Positions 1 to 9,783 are shown, numbered from the stretch's first letter. The stretch: DNA of 64,000 bases from SAR202 cluster bacterium (GCA_009392275.1 VFGV01000004.1:126290-190289); one strand, 5' to 3'. Notes: generated by a model not told the origin, from the letters alone. Numbers and translations: made by a program.

Positions 1-864
1 CTTATTGTACATGGCATTGCTAAAGCTTTATTGTTCCTTGGTGCCGGTTCGGTCATGCACTCCATAGATAACGAAACGAATATTTGGAAAATGGGTGGAT
101 TACGGCATCGCATGCCAATTACAGCCATAACATTTTTTATTGGAGCGGCATCTCTGGCAGGTTTACCTCCACTAGCTGGATTCTTTTCCAAGGACGAGCT
201 ACTGTTGTCTATCCTTCATGATGGCCAATACGTAGTTTTAGCAATCACTCTGTTAGGGGTGTTTTTGAGTGCTTTATATATGGCAAGAGTTGCTATAGTT
301 CCATTCTTAGGTTCCACCCCAAAACATTTAGAGCAAAGCCATGAAAGCAGTTCGATAATGTGGGTGCCACTAGTCATATTAGCAATTCTTTCTGCGGGAA
401 TAGGCTTTTTGATATTACCCTTAAGTTCAACATATCCTGGTTGGGCTGAATTTATTGACCCTTCACATCACTTTGAACTTGAACCATGGCTAATGATCTT
501 ATCAATCATCTTAGCGTTAGCTGCTTTAATTTTCGGGTGGTCTGTTTATTTAAGAAAATCAGTTTCGGCAAAACAAATTATTGAATTTGCCCCTTCTTTC
601 TATAAAACAATCCTAAATAAATATTATATTGATGATTTATATCAATGGATTATCGATAAATGCGTGCTAGCTTTTGGAAATTTGGTTGCGTTATTTGATC
701 GTGTAGTAATTAACGACAAAGCTGTTGATGGATCAGCAATATCTGTATATATGTCAGCCCTTAAGACTCGCGTTTTACAGACTGGTTATCTTTTTACTTA
801 TGGCGCCGCTATGATGTTAGGAGCATGTGGGCTAGCTATATTATGGTGGATATTACTTGATTAA
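1..864 (+). CDS. nuoL: NADH-quinone oxidoreductase subunit L, C-terminal part (5' end outside window)
   Basis: This is the C-terminal 287 residues of the NuoL proton-pumping membrane subunit of respiratory complex I. The frame is open to base 1, and the codons before the first possible internal start encode the conserved VHGIAKALLFLGAGSVMH helix, so the gene begins upstream of the window. A conserved antiporter-type segment (ITFFIGAASLAGLPPLAGFFSKDELL) is followed by the long C-terminal region typical of NuoL, with a predicted lateral helix near KQIIEFAPSFYKTILNKYYIDDLYQW and a last membrane segment at the end. It lies 24 bp before nuoM in the standard nuoL-M-N order, so it is almost certainly co-transcribed with it. 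Confidence 0.95.
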   Translation, partial: LIVHGIAKALLFLGAGSVMHSIDNETNIWKMGGLRHRMPITAITFFIGAASLAGLPPLAGFFSKDELLLSILHDGQYVVLAITLLGVFLSALYMARVAIVPFLGSTPKHLEQSHESSSIMWVPLVILAILSAGIGFLILPLSSTYPGWAEFIDPSHHFELEPWLMILSIILALAALIFGWSVYLRKSVSAKQIIEFAPSFYKTILNKYYIDDLYQWIIDKCVLAFGNLVALFDRVVINDKAVDGSAISVYMSALKTRVLQTGYLFTYGAAMMLGACGLAILWWILLD

Positions 865-888
865 TATATTTCTAATGGCTAACAGTTT

Positions 889-2442
889 ATGAATACATTT
901 GAATCCTGGCTGTTGCTAATAATAATTATGATTCCGCTTATTGGGGCGGCTGTGTTTATATTTATGCCAAAAGACCGAGAAGAAATGATTCAATGGTCAG
1001 CTACTATTCTTGGTCTTATAACAATGGTTCTGTCCATATACTGTTTTGCAGCCTACAACCATAATGACGGAGGATTTCAATTCGCAAACAGTTGGATTTG
1101 GCTCGATCTTCCAAGCAATCCTATCATTGGACAGCAAGCTATTCAGCTAAATTTGGGAATAGACGGAATATCTGCGCCGATGATAATGCTGACTGGCATA
1201 GTCATGTTCACAGGTGTTCTTGCCTCTAGGTCTATATCCGACAGACCTAAGGAGTTTTTTGTACTCTTCTTTCTACTGATTTCTGGAGTATTTGGCGTGT
1301 TTGCTTCTTTGGATTTATTTTTTCTGTTCTTTTTCTATGAACTTAGTGTGTTGCCAATGTACCTCCTAATCGGCATATGGGGAAGCAGTACCGACTTTAA
1401 AACATTTATCCGCACAAAAGAGTATGGTGCAATGAAATTGATGCTTTATCTAGTGGCCGGAAGTGTTCTAATATGGATATCTATATTAGCTATATTTGCT
1501 GAATCCGGGTTGGGAACATTCTTGATACCAGCATTATCAGAAATAGATTTCAACACAACCTTCCAATTGATAATTTTCCCTCTTGTTGCCCTAGGATTTG
1601 GTATCTTGGCTGGATTGTGGCCATTTCATACATGGTCTCCAGATGGACACGTTGCAGCACCTACTGCAGTAAGCATGGTACATGCTGGCGTATTAATGAA
1701 ATTAGGCGCATATGGGATTATTCGAGTTGGCATGTTTCTTTTGCCTGAAGGTGCAGAACAGTGGGCCCCAGTGCTATTAGGTTTAGGAACAGTCAATGTG
1801 ATTTATGGAGCATTATCCGCCCTTGGACAGAGAGATTTAAAATATGTAATTGGATATTCATCGGTTAGCCATATGGGATATGTTTTAATGGGCATTGCAA
1901 CTCTAAATGTCATCGGCCTTTCCGGGGCGGTATTACAGATGTTTTCTCACGGAATTATGACAGCGCTATTTTTCGTGGTTGTTGGCGTGATTTATGAACG
2001 AACCCATACTCGTGATATCGGCGTTTTAGAAGGAATAGCCAAAAAAATGGGTTGGGTAGCCGTTCTATTTGTAATAGCCGGCTTGACTTCATTAGGGCTC
2101 CCTGGATTATCAGGATTTGTAGCGGAGTTATTAGTTTTTATTGGATTATTCCAAACATACCCAATTCTAGGTATGTTAGGAATAATCGGGGCTGGAATTA
2201 CAGCAATATATATATTACGTCTCGTTGCAAAAGTATTCTTTGGAAAGCTAAATGAAGATATATGGAATAATATGGTTGATAGTAAATTCTCAAAACAAGC
2301 GGATTCCAATTATTGGGAGCGGGTTTCCTCTGTAGTGTTGGCAATTACAATCTTAGTAGTTGGATTATTCCCCTTCCCTTTCATAAAAGTAATTGATACC
2401 GGAGTGACCGAAATCTTGGCAGCTATGGCAGGATCATTATGA
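889..2442 (+). CDS. nuoM: NADH-quinone oxidoreductase subunit M
   Basis: Antiporter-like proton-translocating subunit of complex I, 517 residues, about 14 membrane segments, close to the usual family length. The conserved Glu of the fifth helix is visible in FFFYELSVLPMYLLIG (Glu151). The conserved ion-channel segment GHVAAPTAVSMVHAGVLMK lies near residues 254-272, with its Lys at the end. It sits between nuoL and nuoN, and its stop codon overlaps the nuoN start by 4 bases (ATGA), which indicates translational coupling. No strong Shine-Dalgarno sequence precedes its ATG, so it may depend on read-through from nuoL. I infer a standard complex I role in NADH oxidation and proton pumping. Confidence 0.96.
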   Translation: MNTFESWLLLIIIMIPLIGAAVFIFMPKDREEMIQWSATILGLITMVLSIYCFAAYNHNDGGFQFANSWIWLDLPSNPIIGQQAIQLNLGIDGISAPMIMLTGIVMFTGVLASRSISDRPKEFFVLFFLLISGVFGVFASLDLFFLFFFYELSVLPMYLLIGIWGSSTDFKTFIRTKEYGAMKLMLYLVAGSVLIWISILAIFAESGLGTFLIPALSEIDFNTTFQLIIFPLVALGFGILAGLWPFHTWSPDGHVAAPTAVSMVHAGVLMKLGAYGIIRVGMFLLPEGAEQWAPVLLGLGTVNVIYGALSALGQRDLKYVIGYSSVSHMGYVLMGIATLNVIGLSGAVLQMFSHGIMTALFFVVVGVIYERTHTRDIGVLEGIAKKMGWVAVLFVIAGLTSLGLPGLSGFVAELLVFIGLFQTYPILGMLGIIGAGITAIYILRLVAKVFFGKLNEDIWNNMVDSKFSKQADSNYWERVSSVVLAITILVVGLFPFPFIKVIDTGVTEILAAMAGSL

Positions 2443-3926
2443 ACAACTTATCCTTCCTGCTACCAGAAATTCTTGTTGTTATACTTGGGTTTGGTGTACT
2501 AACTATTGATTTCTTTATTCCTAAAAACAAAAAATGGTCACTCCCATATATTGCAATTTTAGCCTTAACAGGAATATTTATTTTCAATCTGATATTTTTA
2601 TGGGGTAAATCTGATGAGCTTTACGGTGGAATTCTTAGGATTGATGGATATTCTCTATTTTTTAAGTCCGCTTTCCTAATTTTAGGAGCTGCCCTTATCG
2701 CATCATCTGTTGACTATGTAAACAAAAATTTATCCAATCCAGGGGAATATTATGCAATATTAATATTCACTGTTTTGGCAATGATGTTGCTGTCATCATC
2801 CGGAGAGTTGTTAACAGCGTATATTGCTGTGGAAACTTTAAGTTTTGGGTTGTACGTTTTAGTTGCTTTTGATCGATATAACATTAAATCTAATGAGGCC
2901 GGTACAAAATACATAATTCTTGGAGCTTTATCTTCCGCCATATTGCTGTTTGGTATTAGCCAAATCTATGGTTTATTAGGAACAACTCAATTTAATGAAA
3001 TGGCAGAGGTATTAAGAAGCAACAATTCAATTAATCCAGGATTGTTGCTTGGATTTTTATTTCTGATTGCCGGGCTTGGCTTTAAAGTTGCGTCTGTTCC
3101 ATTTCATATGTGGGCACCAGATGTATATGAAGGCGCTCCAACCCCAATAACCGCACACCTTGCTGTAGGTTCTAAAGCAGCCATATTTGTTTTAATTATA
3201 CGTTTCTTTGTAACTGGCATGATGCCTTTAATGATAGACCTTCAAATAATACTTGTTATAATCGCTGCTCTTACAATGACTGTAGGGAATCTTATGGCAC
3301 TTGTCCAAACGAATATTAAGCGTCTATTAGCTTATTCATCAATAGGGCATGCCGGTTATCTGATTCTAGGTTTGGCGGCATTAGTAAGTATCAATCAGGA
3401 AGGAGGTATGACTCTCGCATTTATATCAAACACCAACCTAGTTGTGAATGGAATTATTTTACACACTATAGCTTATGGAATATCAAATCTAGCTGCATTT
3501 TTATCCATTTCTATAATTTATAAAAAGACAGGGAACGAAAATATTAAGGATTTAGCAGGTGCCAGTAAAGCATCTCCGTTTTTATCTATGGTTTTCGCTG
3601 CTTCTATTTTTTCATTAGCAGGATTGCCCATATTCGCGGGGTTTATTAGCAAATTCTATCTGTTTACAGCAGCTTCGGTACAAGGACTTATTTGGTTAGT
3701 AGCAATTGCTATTTTCGCAAGCCTTATGTCTCTCTATTACTATCTTAAAGTATTAAAATATATGTATATAGAAAAATCTGAGATAGATAATAAAATAGAC
3801 CTGTCTCCTATAGCATTTGTAGTACTCTCTATTTTATTCATTGCAATGATATTTATTGGTATATATCCATCACCTTTAATGGATGCAATTCAGCACGCTA
3901 CATATGCACTAACTATGGTGAATTAA
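2439..3926 (+). CDS. nuoN: NADH-quinone oxidoreductase subunit N
   Basis: Third antiporter-like subunit of complex I, 495 residues, all hydrophobic helices. Recognisable family segments are AYIAVETLSFGLYVLVAF, carrying the conserved Glu of helix 5, VPFHMWAPDVYEGAPTPITA in the middle, and SLAGLPIFAGFISKFYLF towards the end. The start overlaps nuoM by 4 bases. It is the last gene of the nuo operon: the next 60 bases hold only a weak imperfect inverted repeat and then the RBS of an unrelated gene. Length and motifs are normal for the family. Confidence 0.96.
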   Translation: MNNLSFLLPEILVVILGFGVLTIDFFIPKNKKWSLPYIAILALTGIFIFNLIFLWGKSDELYGGILRIDGYSLFFKSAFLILGAALIASSVDYVNKNLSNPGEYYAILIFTVLAMMLLSSSGELLTAYIAVETLSFGLYVLVAFDRYNIKSNEAGTKYIILGALSSAILLFGISQIYGLLGTTQFNEMAEVLRSNNSINPGLLLGFLFLIAGLGFKVASVPFHMWAPDVYEGAPTPITAHLAVGSKAAIFVLIIRFFVTGMMPLMIDLQIILVIIAALTMTVGNLMALVQTNIKRLLAYSSIGHAGYLILGLAALVSINQEGGMTLAFISNTNLVVNGIILHTIAYGISNLAAFLSISIIYKKTGNENIKDLAGASKASPFLSMVFAASIFSLAGLPIFAGFISKFYLFTAASVQGLIWLVAIAIFASLMSLYYYLKVLKYMYIEKSEIDNKIDLSPIAFVVLSILFIAMIFIGIYPSPLMDAIQHATYALTMVN

Positions 3927-3932
3927 TTTAGT

Positions 3933-3961
3933 TTTAAAGCTAAAAGTTTACTTTCTATAAC
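3933..3961 (+). promoter_or_regulatory. weak sigma-70-like promoter candidate upstream of the PIG-L gene
   Basis: TTTAAA at 3933-3938 and TATAAC at 3956-3961 are separated by 17 bases, and the gene begins 25 bases after the second box. The first hexamer matches the consensus at four of six positions and the second at five. In such AT-rich DNA this could be chance. Confidence 0.28.
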
Positions 3962-3986
3962 AAATTAACGAAGGAATGATTTTACG

Positions 3987-4751
3987 ATGACTTTAGATTT
4001 TGGGCCAAATGAAGAGGGATATGGTAAAGCTATGGTAGTTTTTGCACATCCCGATGATGCTGAGTGGGGGTGTTCAGGTACAGCGTCCAAGTTAGTATCT
4101 GAAAACTGGGATGTTACGTATGTAGTGTGTACAGATGGATCTAAAGGAACTGCCAATCGCGATATTAGCTCAAAACAATTGTCTAAAATCAGGCAACAAG
4201 AACAAATTAATGCTGGAAAAATTATTGGGCTTACAGATGTCATATTTCTAGGTTATCCAGACGGTTATTTAGAACCTTCCCTTAATTTAAGAAAAGATAT
4301 TGCTAGAGAAATCCGTAAACATAAACCAGGCATATTAATATGTCCATATCCAATGAGATCTTTAGATGGCCCGTATCAGGGTAGTGGGCACCCAGACCAT
4401 ATTGCTGCAGGGGAAGCCACACTATCCGCTGTATTCCCTTCAGCCAGAGACCACCTTACATTTCCAGACCTTTTACAAGAGGGATTCGAACCATGGGCAG
4501 TAAAAGAAGTGTGGATAGTCGGACATCCAAATCCAGATTTATTTATTGATATATCGTCTGAGTTTGAAAAATCTGTATCAGCTCTTCTCGCGCACAAATC
4601 ACAGATGTCCATGAATGATGATGAAGTGAGACAACGCTTGATTGAATGGAAAGGCAAAACAATACACAATAACTCCAACTTTGGATTCAAGGGTCGAGCA
4701 CATGGGCAAGGCATGAAATATGCTGAATCATTTAAACGCCTGAAATACTGA
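3987..4751 (+). CDS. PIG-L/LmbE family zinc-dependent deacetylase
   Basis: Predicted cytoplasmic N-deacetylase of the PIG-L (LmbE-like) family, 254 residues. The zinc-binding signature AHPDDAEWG is at residues 20-28 (His21, Asp24 as likely ligands) and the later GSGHPDH motif supplies another His. GYPDG follows the central strand as in the family. Known members remove acetyl groups from GlcNAc-type sugars (PIG-L, MshB, BshB); the substrate here cannot be told from sequence. A GAAGGA ribosome site lies 11 bases before the ATG. The gene stands alone between nuoN and a convergent dehydrogenase 19 bp away, with no sugar or thiol synthesis gene beside it. Confidence 0.88.
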   Translation: MTLDFGPNEEGYGKAMVVFAHPDDAEWGCSGTASKLVSENWDVTYVVCTDGSKGTANRDISSKQLSKIRQQEQINAGKIIGLTDVIFLGYPDGYLEPSLNLRKDIAREIRKHKPGILICPYPMRSLDGPYQGSGHPDHIAAGEATLSAVFPSARDHLTFPDLLQEGFEPWAVKEVWIVGHPNPDLFIDISSEFEKSVSALLAHKSQMSMNDDEVRQRLIEWKGKTIHNNSNFGFKGRAHGQGMKYAESFKRLKY

Positions 4752-4770
4752 TTTTTATTGGGCTTACGAT

Positions 4771-5664
4771 CTAAGAGATAGTCTGATTATTAAGTTTTTC
4801 AACAAAGTTTGCTATAGCCGAATGATCTAATTCACCCTTCCCTTCATTAACCAGTGAAATTATTATTTGTTGTACTAATGATGTAACCGGCAGGGCAACA
4901 CCTAGATCTGCTCCAGTTAACATAGAATTCCGAATATCTTTATTATGCAATTTGATTCTGAATCCAGGCTTAAATTTTCCAGATATCATCATGGGGCCTT
5001 TAGCGTTTAACACATTACTACCAGCTAAACCACCTTTTATTGCATTGAAAACTTTTTCAGGGTCCAATCCTGCCTTTTTTGCAAGAACAAATGCTTCTCC
5101 AACAGCAGCGATGTTAGTTGCGACAATAATTTGATTAGCAAGCTTGGTTGTATTTCCAGCACCGTAATTTCCACATAATACGTAACTAGACCCGACTGCC
5201 TCAAAAAGATCTTTGCTAAAATCAAATACAGACTGTTTGCCACCAACCATAATAGCTAAAGTTCCTTCAATTGCCCCGGGCTCACCACCACTAACGGGAG
5301 CATCTAAAAACTCTACGCCAGTTGATTCACAAGCTGAAGCAATTTTTTGAGATATTGACGGAGCGATTGAACTCATATCGATAATAACTGAACCTTTTTT
5401 TGAACCAGACAAAACCCCATTATCGCCTAGAATCACATTCTCAGAATCTGGGCCGTCAGGGAGCATTGTAATTACAGCATCCATATTCTCAGCACATGCT
5501 GCAGGCGTATTCGTCTCTTTAGCTCCTAAAGCAACTAATTCCTTAACCGGCCCACTAGAACGGCTATGTACTTGCAGACTAAATCCTGCTTTAATGAGAT
5601 TAGCGGCCATGGGCTTTCCCATAATCCCTAAACCAATGAATCCAATTTGTTTTAAATCTGCCAA
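4771..5664 (-). CDS. NAD(P)-dependent 3-hydroxyisobutyrate dehydrogenase family protein
   Basis: Beta-hydroxyacid dehydrogenase of the HIBADH/tartronate semialdehyde reductase family, 297 residues. The N-terminal Rossmann motif IGFIGLGIMGKPMAANL is at residues 7-23. The substrate-binding signature DAPVSGGEPGAIEGTLAIM lies in the middle, and the catalytic-lysine segment GAGNTTKLANQ follows. The start codon is TTG, chosen because AAGGAG lies 6 bases upstream on the coding strand and the Rossmann strand begins immediately. It probably reduces or oxidises a small 3-hydroxy acid such as 3-hydroxyisobutyrate, glyoxylate or tartronate semialdehyde. It is divergent from a second NAD-dependent 2-hydroxyacid dehydrogenase, which suggests linked hydroxyacid metabolism. 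Confidence 0.9.
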   Translation of the reverse strand: MADLKQIGFIGLGIMGKPMAANLIKAGFSLQVHSRSSGPVKELVALGAKETNTPAACAENMDAVITMLPDGPDSENVILGDNGVLSGSKKGSVIIDMSSIAPSISQKIASACESTGVEFLDAPVSGGEPGAIEGTLAIMVGGKQSVFDFSKDLFEAVGSSYVLCGNYGAGNTTKLANQIIVATNIAAVGEAFVLAKKAGLDPEKVFNAIKGGLAGSNVLNAKGPMMISGKFKPGFRIKLHNKDIRNSMLTGADLGVALPVTSLVQQIIISLVNEGKGELDHSAIANFVEKLNNQTIS

Positions 5665-5710
5665 AGTCTTCTCCTTGTTTGGATAAAATATATGCTAATT
5701 GTTAGTCACA

Positions 5711-5740
5711 AAACCCAAAAGTTTCGAAACAATTTGGTTT
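5711..5740. promoter_or_regulatory. nested palindrome, operator-like, between two divergent dehydrogenase genes
   Basis: A perfect 10-bp palindrome GTTTCGAAAC (5721-5730) is framed by outer arms AAACCCAAA (5711-5719) and TTTGGTTT (5733-5740), which pair apart from one extra C. It lies inside the 153-bp divergent spacer. Its size and symmetry suit a dimeric regulator, but no regulator gene is adjacent and the family cannot be named. Confidence 0.4.
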
Positions 5741-5776
5741 CTAAACGACTTAAATCTTTATTACTTGGATTATAAC

Positions 5777-5807
5777 GGTTGACGTATCTGGTGTCTCAAC
5801 CTACGAT
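5777..5807 (+). promoter_or_regulatory. promoter candidate overlapped by an inverted repeat
   Basis: TTGACG (5779-5784) and TACGAT (5802-5807) are 17 bases apart. An inverted repeat GGTTGA (5777-5782) / TCAACC (5796-5801) covers the first box and the spacer. The expected start of transcription is only a few bases before the ATG at 5818, which would give a nearly leaderless mRNA and fits the absence of a ribosome-binding site there. Confidence 0.4.
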
Positions 5808-5817
5808 CTAAATTAAT

Positions 5818-6780
5818 ATGTCTAAAGTAGCACTGGTACACGCAGTAAGTCCTGAAATATATACTGAAATTGCTATGTATTCTCCTAAAGGCCTTACAAC
5901 TATAAATACAGATCTTAAAAAAATACATGACAATAATTTCGCACACATAAAAGATGCGGAATTTATTATGCTTTGCGGTAATGTAATTCCTGATGAAATT
6001 ATTAATGTGCCAAACAATATCCGGCTTATACAATTAATGTCAGCCGGTTGGGATTTCTTAAATATACCCTTAATTAAAAGCCTTAATATTCCTGTAGCCA
6101 ATAACGGCGGGGCGAATTCATGGGCAGTCGCAGATCATACTATAATGCTGATACTTGCAACTTATCATCGTCTTATTGAAGTTGATAAAGCAACTAGGGA
6201 TGGTGAATGGGGATATCCCTTAGATGGTACAAATGTATTTGAACTGGCTGGCAAACGTGTAGGCTTGTTAGGCATGGGCAATATTGCTCGGCAAGTAGCA
6301 AGACGTCTTTTACCTTTTGATGCGCGAATTCAATACCATGATTTACATCGGTTAAGCCCAAATGATGAAGAAGATTTATCGATAAAATATGTCGACATGG
6401 AAACTTTATTTTCTAGTTCTGACATTATCAGCATTCACATTCCTCTAATTGACTCAACATACCATTTAATAGATAAAAATCTAATTGATTTAATGAAACC
6501 TTCAGCAATAATAGTGAACACTAGCAGAGGATCAATTATCAAAGAAAGTTACCTGATTAAGGCACTCAGCAGGAACAAAATTTCAGGCGCAGCACTCGAT
6601 GTTTTTGAACAAGAGCCTATAGAAAAAAATAACCCTTTGCTATCAATGAAAAATGTAATCGTAACTCCACATTGCGCGGGAAATAATTGGGACGCTTGGT
6701 CTAGACGGGCTAAGTTTGGTTATTCAAATATACAAAATATGGTTAATGGAGGCGAACCTTTATCTATAGTGCATCTTTAA
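5818..6780 (+). CDS. D-isomer specific 2-hydroxyacid dehydrogenase family protein
   Basis: NAD-dependent 2-hydroxyacid dehydrogenase of the D-isomer family (PF00389/PF02826), 320 residues. The nucleotide-binding segment GKRVGLLGMGNIARQVA lies near residues 143-160. The catalytic triad is visible as Arg in NTSRGSIIKE, Glu in FEQEP and His in VTPHCAGN. Family members act on glycerate, lactate, phosphoglycerate or hydroxypyruvate; no ACT or other regulatory domain is present, so serine-pathway PGDH is less likely. No Shine-Dalgarno sequence precedes the ATG, consistent with a very short leader. It is divergent from a HIBADH-type reductase. Confidence 0.88.
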   Translation: MSKVALVHAVSPEIYTEIAMYSPKGLTTINTDLKKIHDNNFAHIKDAEFIMLCGNVIPDEIINVPNNIRLIQLMSAGWDFLNIPLIKSLNIPVANNGGANSWAVADHTIMLILATYHRLIEVDKATRDGEWGYPLDGTNVFELAGKRVGLLGMGNIARQVARRLLPFDARIQYHDLHRLSPNDEEDLSIKYVDMETLFSSSDIISIHIPLIDSTYHLIDKNLIDLMKPSAIIVNTSRGSIIKESYLIKALSRNKISGAALDVFEQEPIEKNNPLLSMKNVIVTPHCAGNNWDAWSRRAKFGYSNIQNMVNGGEPLSIVHL

Positions 6781-6822
6781 TTTATAAAAAACAGAAAGTA
6801 TAAATATTCAAAGAAAATATAA

Positions 6823-7929
6823 ATGAGCGTTAAAAATAATATTCGCAAGAGAATCGAGTCAAAAGAACTTGAGTTATCCCCATATGCACAACGGTCAGCT
6901 GATTCTGCAGGAAGAAAACGACCTGAAGAGTCATGCGGGCTGCGGACAAATTTCCAAAGAGATAGAGATCGTATCATTCATTCTAAAGCTTTCAGGAGAC
7001 TTAAACATAAAACCCAAGTATTTATCTCTCCGCAAGGCGACCACTATGTAACTCGTCTTACCCATACGTTAGAAGTTAGCCAAATTGCCAGAACAATTTC
7101 TAGATCATTAAACCTAAATGAGGATTTAACAGAAGCAATAGCATTAGGACATGATCTTGGACATACTCCGTTTGGCCACGTAGGTGAGGATGAAATGGAT
7201 GTGTTGATAAGGGGGGACGGTGAACCGGCTAGTGGATTTAGGCATGCATGGCAAAGCTTAAGAGTAGTCGAGGTTATTGAAAGAGAGGGTATGGGGTTAA
7301 ATTTAACCGAAGAAGTTCGAAATGGCATAAAAAACCACTCGAAACCCAAAGGAGATTTCATGTCTCCAGATATGGTGGAAGGTCTATCTCTAGAAGCACA
7401 AATCGTGCGAATATCGGACGCTGTAGCTTACCTTAATCATGACCTCTTAGATGCTTTTCGAGCAGATATTTTGAGTCCAGATGATTTGCCCGATTCGATT
7501 TTCGCAAAATTAGGTGCTTCCCACGGCGAACGAATAGATACGATAGTCAATGACATTGTAAAAGAATCTTGGGAAGTTTCTGGGATTATTGAACCAGGGA
7601 TTAATGAGGTATCCTGCAATGGTCTTATCAAAATGAGCTTAAGTGTCAGGGATGTAGTTAACGAATTTAGAAACTTTATGTTTAAAAATGTATATATGCC
7701 AGAAGACAAAGGCGAACAAGGTCTTGCCGCGAGAGCAATTATTCGCTTACTTTTTAACTATTACTCTCAGAATCCAGATAGTATTCCAAGCCAATATAGC
7801 AGAATAAATTCCAGCCAACAGCAAGCTATAGTAGATTATATAAGCGGGATGACCGACCAATATGCTATAAATACTGCCGAATCAATGGATAAAGGAATTG
7901 GTTCAGCGCTATACAAAGGTGTTTCTTGA
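6823..7929 (+). CDS. dgt: deoxyguanosinetriphosphate triphosphohydrolase-like protein (HD domain)
   Basis: dNTP triphosphohydrolase of the Dgt/HD family, 368 residues, which splits dNTPs into nucleoside and triphosphate and so tunes the dNTP pool. The signature RDRDRIIHSKAFRRLKHKTQV lies at about residues 46-66. HTLEVSQIARTI and LGHDLGHTPFGHVGE provide the His and His-Asp metal ligands of the HD fold, and a further Asp lies in VRISDAVAYLNHD. The length suits the shorter non-enterobacterial dNTPase subfamily. It is followed after 48 bp by dnaG and rpoD on the same strand, a sensible link between nucleotide pools and replication or transcription initiation. Confidence 0.93.
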   Translation: MSVKNNIRKRIESKELELSPYAQRSADSAGRKRPEESCGLRTNFQRDRDRIIHSKAFRRLKHKTQVFISPQGDHYVTRLTHTLEVSQIARTISRSLNLNEDLTEAIALGHDLGHTPFGHVGEDEMDVLIRGDGEPASGFRHAWQSLRVVEVIEREGMGLNLTEEVRNGIKNHSKPKGDFMSPDMVEGLSLEAQIVRISDAVAYLNHDLLDAFRADILSPDDLPDSIFAKLGASHGERIDTIVNDIVKESWEVSGIIEPGINEVSCNGLIKMSLSVRDVVNEFRNFMFKNVYMPEDKGEQGLAARAIIRLLFNYYSQNPDSIPSQYSRINSSQQQAIVDYISGMTDQYAINTAESMDKGIGSALYKGVS

Positions 7930-7977
7930 AACATTGTTTGGTATTTTTTACTTAACTAATAGGATTGTTAATAATAA

Positions 7978-9783
7978 ATGACAGTAGTTGATGACATAAA
8001 AGCTCGCCTTGACATCACTGATGTAGTATCAGGATATATTGAACTTAAACAGGCCGGCAGTAATTTCAAAGCTCCCTGCCCGTTTCATGATGAAAAAACC
8101 CCTTCATTTATAGTAAGCCCTGGCCGTCAAACGTGGCATTGCTTCGGAGCATGCTCCACTGGAGGAGACGTGATTTCATTCGTAATGAAACGTGAATCCA
8201 TTGACTTTGGAGAGGCATTAAGAGTGCTTGCTGATAGAGCTGGAGTTTCAATTGGCACACCAAATATCAAAACTAAATCCACATCTACATATGAAATAAA
8301 CGAATCAGCTGCTAAGTTTTTTTCCTCTGTGCTTTATTCAGAAAACGGACAGATTGCTAGAGATTACCTAAAATCTCGTGGAATTGACCAGTCAACTGCC
8401 CAAACCTTTGATCTAGGCATGAGTCCTCCGCAGCAAATCAGCTTAAATCTTTTCCAACATCTCAAATTAGAAGGTTTTTCAAACGAACAAATCCTAGAAT
8501 CCAAGCTAGTGAATAAATATGAAGATGGTAATACCAATGATTTCTTTAGAAACAGAATTATGTTCCCTATTAAAAATCGCAGGGGTAAAATTGCCGGATT
8601 TGGGGCAAGATCAATTGATAACTCAGAACCGAAATATATCAACACCCCAAAAACAGATGTTTTTGATAAAAGTGGCATTCTTTATGGATTAGATATTTCG
8701 CATCAATCTATAATCGCCGAACGACAAGCAGTTGTAGTTGAAGGATATATGGACGTTATCGCAGCTCATCAACATAACAACAATAATGTAATTGCATCGA
8801 TGGGTACAGCCGTCACAGATGTGCAAATTTCACAACTCAAATCTCTCTGCGACACACTTATTCTTGCGCTCGACTCTGACGCAGCAGGGCAGGAAGCAAC
8901 ATTAAGAAAGTTAGAAGAAATCTTAATAGATTCTGCTAGCCAAAATATGATGGGTTTCAATCGCCGTATTGGGCCGATCATCAAAAGGAATTCCATAGAA
9001 ATTAAGATATGCCGATTACCAGAAGGCAGTGATCCAGACGATCTAATAAGGAATGATCTGCCAGCATGGCAAAAACTCATTGATGAATCAGTGAAAGCTC
9101 AAGAGTTTATGATTGATGCATTGCCAATTCGTTTTGATCTAGGCTCTGGTTCCGGTAAAACGGCTGCGCTGGAATGGATATCTGGGCTAATTTATGCTTC
9201 AAATCCTTTTGATCAACAAAATTATAAAGAAAAGATCGCAGCTAAATTAGATATTGCTTCCAGTAAGCTGGATCCCATATTGCGTGAATTGGGCAGAAAA
9301 TCAAAACGGTCAAAAAGCACCTCTCCAAGAAAATCAATAAGGAATGAACCTATAACTGTATCCAACATACCAAATTCTGAAGTTTCATTAGACGAATATA
9401 CACTGGCCATTATGCTTAATTCTCCAGAATTAAAAGATATTCCAGATAATTTCTCTCCTGAATGTTTTATTCGAAGTGAGGACAGAGAGATATTTACCCA
9501 ATGGTTGGAGACGGGTAAACTAGACGTGTTAAAATCAACTATAGATGATTCTCTGCAACCTAGGCTTGAGCAAATACTAGATATCAAACTCAAGCCGATC
9601 GATTTAAGGCAGGCATTCAATAGTTTGGAGCAGTGTTTTTCAAGAATAGAAGAGAGGCATCTAAGAAAGCTGCAAGAAGGGCTATTGTCTACTGAATCCT
9701 CTTTGGCATCATCAAAAGACTTAGAAGAAGCAATAGTTAAAATGAACAACCGAATCAAAGAAATTCACTCTCAACGAGGATAA
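7978..9783 (+). CDS. dnaG: DNA primase
   Basis: DnaG makes RNA primers for DNA replication. The protein has 601 residues. The N-terminal CHC2 zinc domain shows Cys34, His37, Cys55 and Cys59; the last pair is Cys-Phe-Gly-Ala-Cys, one residue longer than the common C-x2-C. The TOPRIM core shows [13 protein letters not shown] (metal-binding Glu) and [12 protein letters not shown] (Asp-x-Asp), roughly residues 253-310. The region after about residue 430 is poorly conserved and should hold the helicase-binding domain. It lies 8 bp before rpoD, the classical macromolecular synthesis arrangement, without rpsU in front. Confidence 0.96.
   Translation: MTVVDDIKARLDITDVVSGYIELKQAGSNFKAPCPFHDEKTPSFIVSPGRQTWHCFGACSTGGDVISFVMKRESIDFGEALRVLADRAGVSIGTPNIKTKSTSTYEINESAAKFFSSVLYSENGQIARDYLKSRGIDQSTAQTFDLGMSPPQQISLNLFQHLKLEGFSNEQILESKLVNKYEDGNTNDFFRNRIMFPIKNRRGKIAGFGARSIDNSEPKYINTPKTDVFDKSGILYGLDISHQSIIAERQAVVVEGYMDVIAAHQHNNNNVIASMGTAVTDVQISQLKSLCDTLILALDSDAAGQEATLRKLEEILIDSASQNMMGFNRRIGPIIKRNSIEIKICRLPEGSDPDDLIRNDLPAWQKLIDESVKAQEFMIDALPIRFDLGSGSGKTAALEWISGLIYASNPFDQQNYKEKIAAKLDIASSKLDPILRELGRKSKRSKSTSPRKSIRNEPITVSNIPNSEVSLDEYTLAIMLNSPELKDIPDNFSPECFIRSEDREIFTQWLETGKLDVLKSTIDDSLQPRLEQILDIKLKPIDLRQAFNSLEQCFSRIEERHLRKLQEGLLSTESSLASSKDLEEAIVKMNNRIKEIHSQRG

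Noticed and set aside
9222-9758. 178-codon open frame on the minus strand inside dnaG
   Set aside because: Antisense to the clearly coding C-terminal part of primase; no ribosome site and no domain.
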